Origin: Cyprinodon diabolis
Lineage: Eukaryota; Chordata; Actinopteri; Cyprinodontiformes; Cyprinodontidae
Direction: 5' to 3'
DNA length: 64,000 bases
NCBI GenBank assembly: GCA_030533445.1
Contig: CM060081.1
Location: forward strand, 17,237,655-17,301,654
The notes beneath the pieces are model-generated. The model made no database searches. It saw only the letters and a program-made list of their open reading frames with translations, and was not told the DNA's origin. Both the position numbers and the translations under genes were made by a program. Below are positions 38,101-49,625 of this stretch, piece by piece (the stretch's first letter is position 1; every line of letters begins with the position of its first letter).

Positions 38101-40613
38101 CTTTCATTGCAGCCATAAAGAGATGCATTGATTTTCTTGCAGACTTCTATTCTGAACAAGCACCTTCAGGAGTTGATGGATGGTCTCACTGCTAAAGTTT
38201 TCCGTACATATAACGCTTCAATAACCCTGCAGCAACAACTGAAGGAGCTCACTACTGGTGTGTAATAACGTTTTTAAGGATTTTGATGCTTTAATCTTTC
38301 TTTTTTTGCATGGTAAATGGAGCGCATGCTTTCACTGTATGAGCTCTACGTTTTTGCTTTCAGCCTTCTGAGATCTCCTGTCTTATCTTTGTAGCTGACG
38401 ACAACATTCCAGCTAAGATCCTGTCCTACAACCGGGCCAACAGGGCTGTGGCCATCCTGTGTAACCATCAGAGAGCCCCTCCAAAGACATTTGAGAAGTC
38501 TATGCAGAACCTGCAGGCTAAGGTAGATGTGGTTGTGCATGAGCTGAACTAAACTGCCATTGCGTGCAGCTAACTTTTTAATGATGTGCACTTGACTGTC
38601 CATGCTCGCAAAATGTAAACCAATGATTTTCCCATTGCAATGCCTGAACTATATCCAGAGTAAATATTTTATGTTACAGTAAAGTTTTGGCATATTGACC
38701 TTCCTTGACTAGCTCTCATAATTCCATTTTTATTTAGTCAAATGAGTTGATCCTTGTCTTTTGATGGAAAAACTTGTGCATGTCTCATTTATAGTTTACG
38801 TTTAATAGCGAAGACATGTCAGCATTATGTCTAATATAATTTATGTAGGAAGGGTGGAGGGCTACACTGTCAGGATGCCTTATTCTGCCTATGTTGTCAA
38901 ATAAAGTGAAGTCTGCAAAATGTATTAATAGTACTACTAAAACTGTTGTACTCCAGTGAAGTAGAAATTGTCATTCACAAAAATACTTGATAAGAAAGGC
39001 TCAAACAGGCTTTCTATATTTGGATTAAGTGTGCTTAAAATGAAATGATCAGGTAGAAATGCATATAAATATCTGCATTGTGAAATTTTAGACTTGAATA
39101 AGAAAAGGTAAAGAACAAAAAAGCTACAATTACACAATTTAGGCAGGATACTGTGCCACCATTCCGTTAGATAAACTAAATAGTGGATTAGAATTTAATG
39201 TGTCATTGTACTCGTATATGTATCGAATTGGTGAGGAGGAAAAAAGGTTGTTGAATTAAGGTGTTCAATTATAATCTGATTAATAACAGACCCTATAATT
39301 AACTTGATTAAAGCTTTTGACTTGTTTCCCACTGCTAAAGTAACCACCCCTGGCAAGTTGCATTGCCATAACGCCAATAAGGGCTTTTATATCAGCGGCT
39401 TAACAGGGTGTGAAAATAAGTGGTGACAATCATTTAATATTTAAAAAAAAAAAATTAATGAATTGGAGGAAGGCAAGAATTATAAGAAATGATTGGGGGG
39501 GGGGATAAAGAATACAAATCCAGTGAGAAAACAATAGGTCAATTACTTTAATATAGATTAATATACTTTGTTGTATATTCATAGTGTCCTGTAAAGTAGA
39601 TATGTTCTAAAAAAGTGCATTAGATTAGTGTTTTTCAATATAATTGTACGAGGGATTTAATTCTTTTTATCTGTGACCCATTGTTATTTCTGTGGGAGGC
39701 CTTAAACGATAGTAGTGAAACGTGATTGACAGATCATAAGGGTCCTTTTAGACTTAAAACTTATAACTTGAAGACCCATAGTTTGTAATCTCTTAGATCA
39801 GTAACTCCAGCTTTCTGAAACCACTGTTTGTTTTTTTCCCTACTTGCTGAGGTGTTGTGCTTGAAGAGTTGGTAATACAAATGGACTAGTTCAGTTACAT
39901 GCATGTAGTGAGAAGCAGTTGGCTGTTATTGCACCAAAGGGGTGGGTGGTGAGTGGGTGTCAAGGATTTATATCTTTACCATATTTTTTTCCTCTCTTGT
40001 TGTAGTTGTAACACTGTTTTCTTTTGTTTGTCAGATCGATGCCAAGAAGGATCAGCTATGTGATGCTAAGAGAGAACTAAAGAGCGCTAAGGCTGATGCC
40101 AAAGTACGGAGAGATGAAAAATCCAAAAAGTAAGGAGCAGATGGGTTCTTCTTGATGTTTATTGCTGCAGATGTTTTTTTCTTTTGATACAGAGACCAAA
40201 ATTGGCATAATTTTTACTAAAGCCCCTGTTGTGTCATTTCTGCAGGGCAGTAGAAACCAAGAGAAAGGCTGTTCAGAGGATAGAGGAGCAACTGATGAAG
40301 CTGGAGGTTCAGGCAACTGATCGTGAAGAGAACAAGCAGATTGCCCTGGGGACTTCCAAACTCAACTACTTGGACCCACGCATTTCTGTGGCCTGGTAAG
40401 ATCACACTGGGTTGTCTTTATCTGTAAAACCAGCATAGCTGGAGTTACCGAATGTAGTTCACTTTAACTGCTTCTTTGTTGATTTAAGAAATGTTTTTTT
40501 TCTGTTTTAGGTGTAAGAAATGGGGCGTTCCCATTGAGAAGATCTATAATAAGACTCAGCGTGAGAAATTTGCTTGGGCAATTGATATGGCTGACGAAGA
40601 CTATGAATTTTAA
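32162..40613 (+). CDS. top1: DNA topoisomerase I (type IB), complete, 21 coding exons
   Basis: Nuclear type IB topoisomerase, which nicks one DNA strand, lets it swivel and reseals it during transcription and replication. Exons: 32162-32194, 32609-32633, 34139-34235, 34317-34428, 34920-34972, 35064-35153, 35235-35307, 35411-35502, 35586-35701, 35790-35911, 36011-36133, 36963-37150, 37228-37372, 37457-37600, 37712-37897, 37983-38051, 38143-38257, 38395-38522, 40035-40129, 40246-40395, 40511-40613. All introns are GT-AG and the frame joins to 752 residues; the human protein has 765. Residues 1 to about 190 are a Lys/Glu/His-rich charged tail with nuclear-localisation clusters, then come the core, a Lys/Ala/Glu-rich coiled-coil linker and the C-terminal domain. 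Catalytic residues are R475, K519, R577, H619 and Y710 ([10 protein letters not shown]), matching human R488, K532, R590, H632 and Y723. Positions equivalent to the human camptothecin contacts (R351, D520, N709) are kept. The start fits the family's MSGDH opening and has G at -3. Teleost paralogue (a or b) not assigned. Confidence 0.97.
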
Positions 40614-41800
40614 ATCCTGGTTTATTTATCAATGATGGACGTTTTTTTATTGACTACTTGTGTTTTTTAGCCTTCATAAATTTCGCTGTGGCCAGATCCT
40701 TACGAGGAATTTTAAAGCTTGTGCAGGGAATAATGGAAGAAATGAGGCCATTTTTGTGGATATCCAGAAACCTCTGATCTAGCGTCTGGTACCGAGACTG
40801 AACTGCGTCCACAATGGAGAGTCGAGGCATAGTCCCAGTAATTTGAAGACTCCCTGACTTTTCTCTCTGTCCCTCCTCAGGGACAAAACTTGACAGTGCT
40901 TTGAATTCTGTGGTCCTATTGCTTCTGTGTTACGCAAAAAAAACCTCTAAATGCTTTGTACCATTTTATTTTTGTTCACTTGCTCTGTATTTTAGCCCGA
41001 CCATGTATTATTGATATATTCTATATTTTGTTAGAGAAAGTAAAATGAAAAAGAAATCCTTAACTGCACCCACACGCCTTCGATGAAAGTGGAATCATGA
41101 GCATGTGTGTGTGTGTGTGCTTGTGTGTAACCAAGGCGCTGCAGCGGCAAAATCTGTCTGGGTGATTATTTTAAACTGGACTATGTTGATAGAGAGAGAG
41201 AGGGAATGTCTGCGCAGGCAAAGGGGAAATATTGCAACTATGTCAATATTTACTTAGGCAAGCAGAATGTGAATATATTATTTTACAGTTTCTATCAGGG
41301 ACTTTTTCTGTTACTTCACTGTAAATGTGAACTCATCATTTTCTCTCATTTCCCTCAATGTTAGCAGCATCCTCTCAATCTCTGCATATGTATGATTTTA
41401 TTTTTTTTAAAGTAGTTTAGCTGTTGTTCAAAATACTTCCAACTTCCATATCTCTTACTTGAATGTCACAGATTCAAAGTCGGTGAAGAAATGTGTTGAG
41501 GTATGTTAACTTTGCCAAAAAAAAAACAACAAAATAACTAATTGTTGAATAATAGAAGTCCCCAAGCTGTAACGAGAGCAGGCAGGTTTTGATTGTGATT
41601 AAGAATGATGTAACATTTAATGTGAAATATTGTTCAATTCCACTCTAACCCACTTATGATAGGAAAGTTGATATGAGCTGCTGTAAAGTCGACATCCTAT
41701 TCATGGTATACCTTTTGTCATAGCATTTGATCATGGTTTTGAATTTTAAACTCATTGTAGGTTGGGAAAAAAAAATAAAATCCTACAAATTGATATACTG
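40614..41800 (+). other. TOP1 3' untranslated region
   Basis: The region follows the TOP1 stop codon and has no open frame of note. A (GT)n run lies at about 41105-41119. A canonical AATAAA at 41774-41779, followed by a GT/T-rich stretch, is the first convincing polyadenylation signal, giving a 3' UTR of roughly 1.2 kb. Extent inferred. Confidence 0.6.
41774..41779 (+). terminator. Candidate TOP1 polyadenylation signal
   Basis: AATAAA within an A-rich run, followed about 30 bases later by TGTACTTGTCTTTAG, a plausible downstream GU/U-rich element. Confidence 0.55.
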
Positions 41801-41869
41801 TACTTGTCTTTAGTAAATCCCCTTTTTCCAAAACAACTTTTTTTTTAAAGCCTGATTAATCAGGTTATG

Positions 41870-42310
41870 TCAGGTTAATTGCTGTAATTGTTCTCCACCA
41901 GCTTTGCAAATCTACCCTTGGATTTGACTATGTATAAAGACTTGATACCGTAGGCTTGCCATGATTTCTCAGTTTTAAGTTTGGATTCCGGTTGGGCCAC
42001 TTCTACTCAATCTTCAAGAGTCAAGTTTCTTGAAGATTGGTTGATTCTCTCCCAGGGTTGCCCTGCATTTTCCTTTTATTCTTATTTTCTTTATTTCTAA
42101 GAACTGTTTTGGTCCCACATGACCAGTGCACCTTAGATATTTCATGCCCGTCCCCTAAACTTTAAACCTCTGACATGTAGCTTAAGGTCTCTACCTAAGC
42201 TGTGGATCTGCAGCTCCTCCAGGGTAACAATAGGCCTTCTTGCTGCTAATGATGTAATTTCTGAAAGAGGTGCTCACTGTGCATTTAATTTGGAAGTTAA
42301 GATTTATTAA
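41870..42310. pseudogene. Decayed Tc1-like fragment between the two genes
   Basis: Stretches such as CTCCACCAGCTTTGCAAATCT near 41895, GGTTGGGCCACTTCTACTC near 41991 and CTGCAGCTCCTCCAGGGTAACAATAGGCC near 42210 recall the 5' part of old vertebrate Tc1-like elements. Most identity is lost and the termini are gone. It lies between the TOP1 and ZHX3 3' ends. Confidence 0.5.
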
Positions 42311-42575
42311 TTAGAACAACTGACAACATCCTTTTCTTTCAATGTGGCACTAATGTACTACTTCAGATCTATGGCATTCAATTCCAAAAGAATAAATCCT
42401 GTTTAAAATTTCACAAACTTTAATTTTATTTTTAGGACAAACTGTATTAACCTCTTCTCGCCAGCAGATGGCTCTGCATTCCTCCACATGGCCTGTCAAG
42501 CACTGAATCGTTTCAGAAGGTGATGGAGTTTCTTCATGAATAAACAAAGACTTTTGCTGCTTGTTGAGTAATCGG

Positions 42576-43982
42576 TTTATTTTGTAAAGACTGAGAAGTG
42601 TAGAAAGGATGATACAACAGTGCTTTATGATCAAGACTATTTTCATAAAAGTTTAAGTGATCATTAACACTGCAAGTCCAGATTTATTTTATCTCAAACC
42701 AAAAGCAATTTGTAACATCAGACACAAGTGCATACACTGCTGGTAGGAGACACTTAAATAAGAAAAAACTCCCAATTTGGATGGTATAGCACCGTTCTTC
42801 GCTATTAGCAGCTTCAGGATGCAGCTTGAGATTAATGTAGTGACTTTATGCTTCAATATAAACAAGGAAAAATTCAGAGAGCCACTATCTTCTACTTTTG
42901 GATCTCTAGCCAACATTCTCAGTGTTTAGGGATCAAATGAAGATTATCTCAAGAGTGTACAGAAAGCAGCACAATATTTTTTTTCACAGATAAAAGACCA
43001 ACAGTGACCATCAATGCACTGGCAAGTTATTTTTATTTTCTTGCTTTTTTTTTTTTTATTTCTGGACAGCACAGTAGCTCGAAAGCAAGGTGATGAACGA
43101 GTCATATAAACACACAGAGCTGAGTAAGGCAAACGGTAGCGTGACAGGCTTCTCTCTGTTCAGTTTGCAGGGCAGTGTAGTGTATTGATCTTGACAGCCG
43201 TCAATACATTTAACAGTGAAGCAGAGTGATTTCTCTTTATTTTTAAGCATCGCTGTCTTTATTAGTGCATCGTAGATAGCCTCTCGCGTATAGCTGAACT
43301 GCAAAGTGATCACCAACATTTATACAGATCTGAATAAAACATTTGATTGCATCTGGACTTACAGTGACTATAGTAGAGTAGATAGAATTGAAAACCCAGC
43401 TAAAAAAGTAAAATTCAAGGCAGTGCTGAAGTACTGGTTGCTAAAAAAAAAAAGAAAAAGTATAAAATATCACAAAAGCCAACAATAACATTTCCTTAAC
43501 ACATCTTTTTTTAGTGCAGTTTTGACCATATATATATATATATATATCCATCCCTACGGCCCAGACACAATACAACTCGGCCCTATCCTAACCTAGCTTT
43601 GCTCATTCAAGTCAGTTTTCCAGTCAGTGTGCGTCTTTTCTTTCTGTCCTTTGATCCCTAGTACTGACCTCGATGTGCACCCTCCCCACACAACCACAGA
43701 GAAGCATAAAAGGCTTAAACATCACAGGATTCAAAAGGTGAGAAGTTCTTTTTCTTTCTTTCTTCGGGGGCAGGAAGTGATGGCAGATGGAAGAAGAAGA
43801 GGAAGAGGCAGACGAGGGGGTGGGGGGGTATTCACAGTTTCAGTCTGAGTCCAGCTACAATCACATCTGCTGTCATTATGAACACACTTTTTTTTTCTTT
43901 AGAAATAATAAAAAAGAGAAAAAAAAAAAATCACAGCCAGTGGAGCGGGCCAGCGTTAAAACGTCACTTCTCCGCCGCTTCA
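42576..43982 (-). other. Candidate ZHX3 3' untranslated region
   Basis: Minus-strand sequence downstream of the proposed ZHX3 stop codon. Complements of AATAAA lie near 42576-42581 and 43257-43262. Which is used cannot be told. A (TA)n run at about 43530-43547 and a GA/CT-rich stretch near 43745-43830 are inside. No other coding exon, in particular nothing resembling PLCG1, is seen. Confidence 0.35.
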
Positions 43983-46900
43983 TCACACCTCCAGCAGCTC
44001 CATCCTCAGGCGGTCCCTGACAGAAACATAAACATGAACAAAACATGAGCAGAATCCCAGTAGGACGGATGGCGGCATTATTAGCTAGACACGTGTTAGT
44101 GCATAGGTAAGTGGCTTTCCGAGTTTCGTCTCAAAGACATTTGTGTTGATTTATTCCCATATATTAGCATGCACGCTCAATCTATAATTCAGTGCTAGGA
44201 GCTCTACTTCTCTAAAAATAGCTTGTAAAACACAGACCTTTGATTGCTGGAGAAAGCGTCTCAGCATGAATACCTGTACAGACTTCTTTTTTTACTGTAC
44301 ATCACACAGCTCCTACTACAAACAACAAGCTGTCATGCTTTTATCACCACACCTGACTTGCATCAGTTTTTCTTTCTTGGCTGATAAACGGCACTGAGCT
44401 TGTAAAAGTGTCACAGTGAATGAGGAGTTTATTTTTATTTCGTACACATTGTTAAACCACTGTGTCCGATATTGTATTCCAGTATTTTCATGTATTACAA
44501 TGATGTCTTCAACATTTTTTCTCACATTCAGTTTGTTTGAATTATATATTATCTATCCAAAAGTGGTTCTGGAAAGATATTTATAAGGTGGCAATATTTT
44601 TTTCTAAAGTATTGATAGTTACAAGAACAAGAATTTTGGTTCATGGCTTAGAAAAATATTATGCTTCTTCTGATTTGTGCTTTTAGTCCAAACCATATTT
44701 GTTTGATGGTGATGGTGTATTAGCATGAAATTGTACCTGTTTATATTGATTAGTTTGTGTTTTTATTTTTTAGTGCTTCTAACTGGGCGGACAAAATATC
44801 ATGGCTCTGATCCCATTTGAAAATTTAAAACCTATTATTACAAGCTATTCAAATTCATTTAGGTTTTGATTCCTTTTCATAAGCAGAGTATTGATGTATA
44901 CATGGTATAAAACATTACGCTGTAGATGGAACCGCTCAATACCTAAACAATTTGGGTAAAAACCAACCATAGTGGCCAAAGGGCCAACATGAGAATTATG
45001 TTTTATTTTGCACCAATATACTAAAGTTGAGGATTTACCTGGCCTGATTGGTGTCTGCCTCTTGTTCGATCAGTGAATGTCTCGCCACTGGCTGCTGGTG
45101 CTCCCCTCCTCTTCTCTCTAACCAGGGATCCTGCATCTCTCCTGCCTCCTCAGGTCTGTTATGCTTACCGCCATCAGCCACGGACCCTGTGAGATTCAGC
45201 AGCGGCTCGCATGAATCCTGCCACCCAAGCCGCTGCCCTGCTTCTCCTTCCAGCTGTTCGGTTGTTTCTTTCTCAACCAGTTTCTTCTTTGCCTGAGAAG
45301 GCTCTTCCTGTGACTCCCCCTCAGGGTCTTGGCGGCCCCTTGTGTCTTCTGACTCTCCTGAATGGCGTTGATAGGTGTCCAACCATTTCAGCTGCCCATT
45401 CTTGTGGCTGTAGCGACTGTCACTGAACCAGCGCACAACTTCTGGCTTAGGAAGTCCTGTCTGAATGCTTAGCTCTTCGTACTGAAGGCTGCTTGGCCAG
45501 CGGGTGTTGGAAAAAGCCTGGCGGAGGATTTGCAGCTGTTGTGGGGTCTTGTTGCTCCAGGGTGGTGAGAAAGATGTATGACAGGTAGACACCTCAATAT
45601 TACTCTTGGGTTCTTGAATAACGTCTGACGTAGTCTGTGGCTCGTTCATCTTCAACCTTTTAAAATTGATCTTAATGGGGTCAATTCTAAGCTCTTTTCT
45701 TGCGCTCTCTCCGATAATAAGGTCCTCCTGCTTAATGAGCTTCTGTAAGATTGATATCCCTTTTATGGGAAAGTCTTTGTTACTTCCACCCTCATTTATA
45801 ATGGATGAGTTGCTTTTTGTAATGACAGTAGTGCTGGTGCTTTCAGTTGGAGATTTGCTGGCATGATTCTTGTTAGGGACGCTGTCATCACTAGTGGAAC
45901 TGGAGTTATCACTGCTAATACTGCTGTTGTCGGTCTTATGTGTATAGCTGTTGTTTTCATCATCAGCCCTGTTGGCATGAGCCCCATCGGCCTCACAGAC
46001 GATGCTGCTGTGATGATTGTTACAGCTGGAGTTTGATTTGCTGGTGTTGTCTATTGTTGCTTGACTCGTAGAGGCGTCCGGAGCTTCCTCTCCTGTTGTT
46101 AAGCTGTTGATGCTTGGCTTGCCATTGGTGTCAGCAATGCAGTGCTCACTGTTATTGCTAATGAACCCGGAGCGCGCGGCAATGCTAATGGCGGTGTTGA
46201 TCTGGCTGCTGTTGCTGTTGACTGGTTTTCTGCTCTCAACACCGTTGGTAATGCTGGAATAGCTGCTGATGCTGCTGCTACTGCTGCTTCGACTGCTGCT
46301 GGTGCTACTGACACAACCGCTGCCTCCAGCTGCATCGAGACCATTGCTCTTCACGGGCTCAGCTGAGATTTCAGTACTTCTGGTAGGCTCCTGTGTTGTT
46401 CGGACAGCAGGTGGAAACTTTGGTGGGTCAGCTGGTGAAGAATACGAGACCCTTGTGACATTAGGCTTGGTTGACAAGCTGGCCTGTGTGGCTATGACTC
46501 CGACTGACCTTTGTTTCATACCTCCGTATGGAACTTTGGCCATTTGAAAATTTGGTCCTTTTAAGCCCGGAAGGCCAGTGACAGTGTGGTGGGTTACATT
46601 GTGATTGACTTGTTGAGCTGTCACAGGCTGCTTCTGTGGTGCTCCTCCTTGAAAAACAGTGTTAAACATCTTTCTCCTGGCCTCCTCGATCTCTTCTGGA
46701 GACCAGCTGATGCCCTGTTTGAGCCTTTGGGCTGTAAACCAGAGTTTGATTTGCTCTTCAGGGAACTCTGAAACCACCGTCAGGTAGCAGAGCTCAGCTT
46801 TGGTTGGGTAGGGAAACTTGCCGAATGATGTCTTGAGAAAACTGCTGGTGTCCATGGCGGCATTGTAGGTGGGGATACTGCTGAGAGGGATCATGACCTT

Positions 46901-47692
46901 TGGAAGATCTTTATTAACGTCAGAGGAAGTGGGGGAGTAAAGGGGGGGATTGTGCTGGTGAAAGACTTGGTTGGACACTGTCGTTATCACATGAGTGACA
47001 GTAGTCCTTGGCATAGCTGGGGCCCCAGAGGTACTGAGAGCCCCGTTTTGGAGTTCAGGCACATTAGTCAGCATGTTGGAGTCTAGCTCCTTTCCAGTGT
47101 CTATCTTCCGTACCTCCACAGTGTGGGATACAACAATCTTTTTGTGATCCCCCTTGGCTTTCATCATCTTTGCGATCGGTGTTTTGGTGAGGGAGATCCC
47201 ACATTCTTTGTAGTCTTCTCCACTGTCTGTAAATAGGCTTTGCTCCACAGTCGTCACCCCATCTCTTTTATTGACACTTAGGGAGGCGGTAACCAGGCCC
47301 TCCATAATCTTGGGATGGATCTTAGCATTGTGCAGAGCAAGAGCCTCGAAACGGACAACTGACACCCCGCAGTTCAGGCAGTAGAAGGTGGGCTGGGCTC
47401 TGAAGTCTAAGTGGCAGTTATGCATGTGATCCAAAAAGTAGTTAAGATCTCTGGACTCGAATCGGCAAGTGACACAGCTGTAAGTACCTCCTTTTTGTGT
47501 TTCACTGTTGCTTTCAGATTTGGAGGAGCTTTGAGAGAAGTGGCCAGACTCATCCCCAGAGATGCTAAGTATGCTGTCTTCTGGGATTGTTGGCAGAAGT
47601 TCTGGTAGCGAGCCCAGAACGATTTCCTCACGTGCGTGTTTGGATTTGGATGGTATCATGCAGGGCACAGTGGATTTCCTCTTGCTGGCCAT
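43983..47692 (-). CDS. zhx3: Zinc fingers and homeoboxes protein, likely ZHX3
   Basis: Nuclear transcriptional repressor family (ZHX1-3) acting as dimers, often with NF-Y. Coding parts: 47692-45039, then a proposed terminal exon 44016-43983. The first ends AG and continues GTAAAT, so the TAA at 45035-45037 lies inside a splice donor. Joining to the acceptor TTTCTGTCAG adds RDRLRMELLEV and a TGA stop, giving 895 residues; unspliced, 885. The N terminus MASKRKST is typical of the family. Zinc finger 1 uses C73, C76, H89, H94; zinc finger 2 uses C105, C108, H121, H126. Homeodomain 1 is about 276-330 (QIKLWFTAQRLKQGISW) and another about 708-770 (EVVRWFSDSRYSHKNGQLKW). Ser-rich runs occupy 461-480 and much of 545-635. 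Human ZHX3 (956 residues) has five homeodomains; only two are recognisable here. Start context has A at -3 and G at +4. Paralogue assignment rests mainly on its place beside TOP1; zhx1 or zhx2 is less likely. Confidence 0.9.
44017..45038 (-). other. Proposed last intron of ZHX3
   Basis: The interval runs from the donor GTAAAT (45038-45033) to the acceptor TTTCTGTCAG (ending 44017), with a T-rich stretch before the AG. It contains no supported exon. Confidence 0.6.
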
Positions 47693-47874
47693 ATTGGAAC
47701 TTGGTGTAAATGTAAGTGAGTGTTAGTCCGGTGTGATGAGAACAAGGGGTATGTGGATAGTGGAAAGGTTTTAATGGGGTTTGGTGTCATGGACCAGCCA
47801 CAGAGATATCACAGTGTTTCTTCATGCATTCTGGATTCCTGTCACATGGACAAGTTAAACAGCTCTGGTGGAAC
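47693..47874 (-). other. 5' untranslated part of the large ZHX3 exon
   Basis: Upstream of the ATG the minus strand shows a strong acceptor at 47876-47875: a pyrimidine-rich TTTCTTTTGTCCTTGTTTAG and then GTTCCACC. This suggests the coding exon starts at 47874 and that earlier exons are non-coding, as in mammalian ZHX genes. Confidence 0.55.
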
Positions 47875-49029
47875 CTAAACAAGGACAAAAGAAACAAGCA
47901 GGTTATCAGGGATTTTGTTTGTTTCAAATTTTACATTTCACATACCGTACCTAAGATGACCATACCCTAATACAATTTAAGAAAGCCCAAATGATGATGT
48001 ATTGACAAATCACAGCTTCTGTATTTTAACTAACTAAATGCACACCTATAGATGTATTACAAGGCAACACGGAAACAGTGTTTCCTTGTATAAAACCACT
48101 GAAAAAATATAAAAATAAATAAGGCAATATATCAGAAAGATGGCCGTCAATCTCCACAACTCTAACGAAGGCCTGGGAAAAAAAATTGGACTTTTATGTT
48201 TCATGCTCTTTCATTCAAACATTAAAAAATTATTTGCAGTTGTTCCTTTCAGGAAGGAGAAAATCATTTTTGGTGTAAATTGATTGAATTAACACCAGAA
48301 CAAAAACAAAACACACAATCACAATACTAGCTGAACCTTCCACAAAAATAGGTGAAAGCTTCCAAATGTCATGGATGGCACAGACCTTAATATTTAGAGT
48401 TATGTCCTGTACAGAGTTTATACAGGAATGAATAACTCAAATTTAATGCTTTGTAATGCTCTTTTAATGCTCTTAGAAATAATTTTAATGCCACCAACAG
48501 GTACCCATCAACAGGCTGCAGGCATGTCCCAAATTCCTTGTTTTCCAACCTCTTTTGTTGAAATTTGCTTTTTTCCCCTCATTCTCTAGCTTTTTCTCCG
48601 ACTCAAGCTTCTTTTCTGAACATAAAGCTTTGCGATCAACCAGAAGCAGTTCCACACAAATATATTGTGATATATGTCTGACGAAATTGTTTTCAACTGG
48701 TTAAAATTATTGATTGGCATTGCTAGATCCTAGTAGATAGTGCTGAAGAATGGCTTCTTCTGGGTACTTGCTTGAGCTCAGAAACCACACAGAACTTGCC
48801 CACTTGCTTTCAAACAGGTAGGTTAAATGTTTGCTAATAAGGTTAGCATTAGAAAACATTGGTGGATCTATTAACCGGCTAGGAAACAGTACAATTAAAG
48901 GTTTGAATGAGAGCAGGCTAGAGGAGGTGCACCCTGCACCATTTACTGGCCAGGAGTTCAACTTTAGCTTCTTCCCTAAACCTTACTTTCAGATGTATTT
49001 TTTTGTAGTGTCCTAAACCCTTCAGACAA

Positions 49030-49625
49030 AGATGTTAACTGGAACCATACCTGACCTCTACTGACACCAAGATGAACCTAATTGGTTTGGATGGTGTTAA
49101 GCCTCAGTGGCAGAAACCAGGTGAGGAATACAAAGACAAGAGTTTTATGGTTTGAGGCTCTATAAGTGCTGCCAGCTGTAGGTAGCAACAGTTTATTGAG
49201 GGAACCATGTACATCAATATGTACCATAACATACTGAAGCAGAACATGAGCCCCTTTCTTTCTGAAATTGGGCCAAAGCGCAGTAATTCAATGTGTTAAT
49301 AACCCCAAACATCTCCAGGACGGCCGCCGCCTTGCTGAGGTCTCTAACAATCAAGCAGCTGCGTAATTCTTAACCAGGATTTTGACACCATGGACACGGT
49401 TTAGACATTTTCACTGAGGAGTATACTCTCCTTTGTTACTGGTGGTTTATACATTAATGGGTGTGTTGGATTTTTTTGAGTTGAGAGCAATTTGGCACTG
49501 TCTACTTTATATTTTATCAAAGTGTCAGACCTTCAGTGTTTTCCCATGAAAGATATTACAAAATATTTACGAAAAATGTATGATATCAACTCACTTTTGA
49601 GAGATACCATTTAAATGCTTAGAAC
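49030..49625 (+). pseudogene. Decayed Tc1-like element in ZHX3 5' intron
   Basis: The order matches a Tc1 family common in fish: AAGCCTCAGTGGCAGAAACC (about 49100), TTGAGGGAACCATGTACATC (about 49195), CATACTGAAGCAGAACATGA, and then a 3' part with GACATTTTCACTGAGG and TATTTTATCAAAGTGTC. The transposase middle is deleted and its frame broken. The right terminus is decayed near 49605. Confidence 0.7.

Noticed and set aside
46099..46366. Ala/Ser-rich frames antisense to, or in other frames of, ZHX3
   Set aside because: They come from the Ser-rich repeats of the ZHX3 exon read in other frames.
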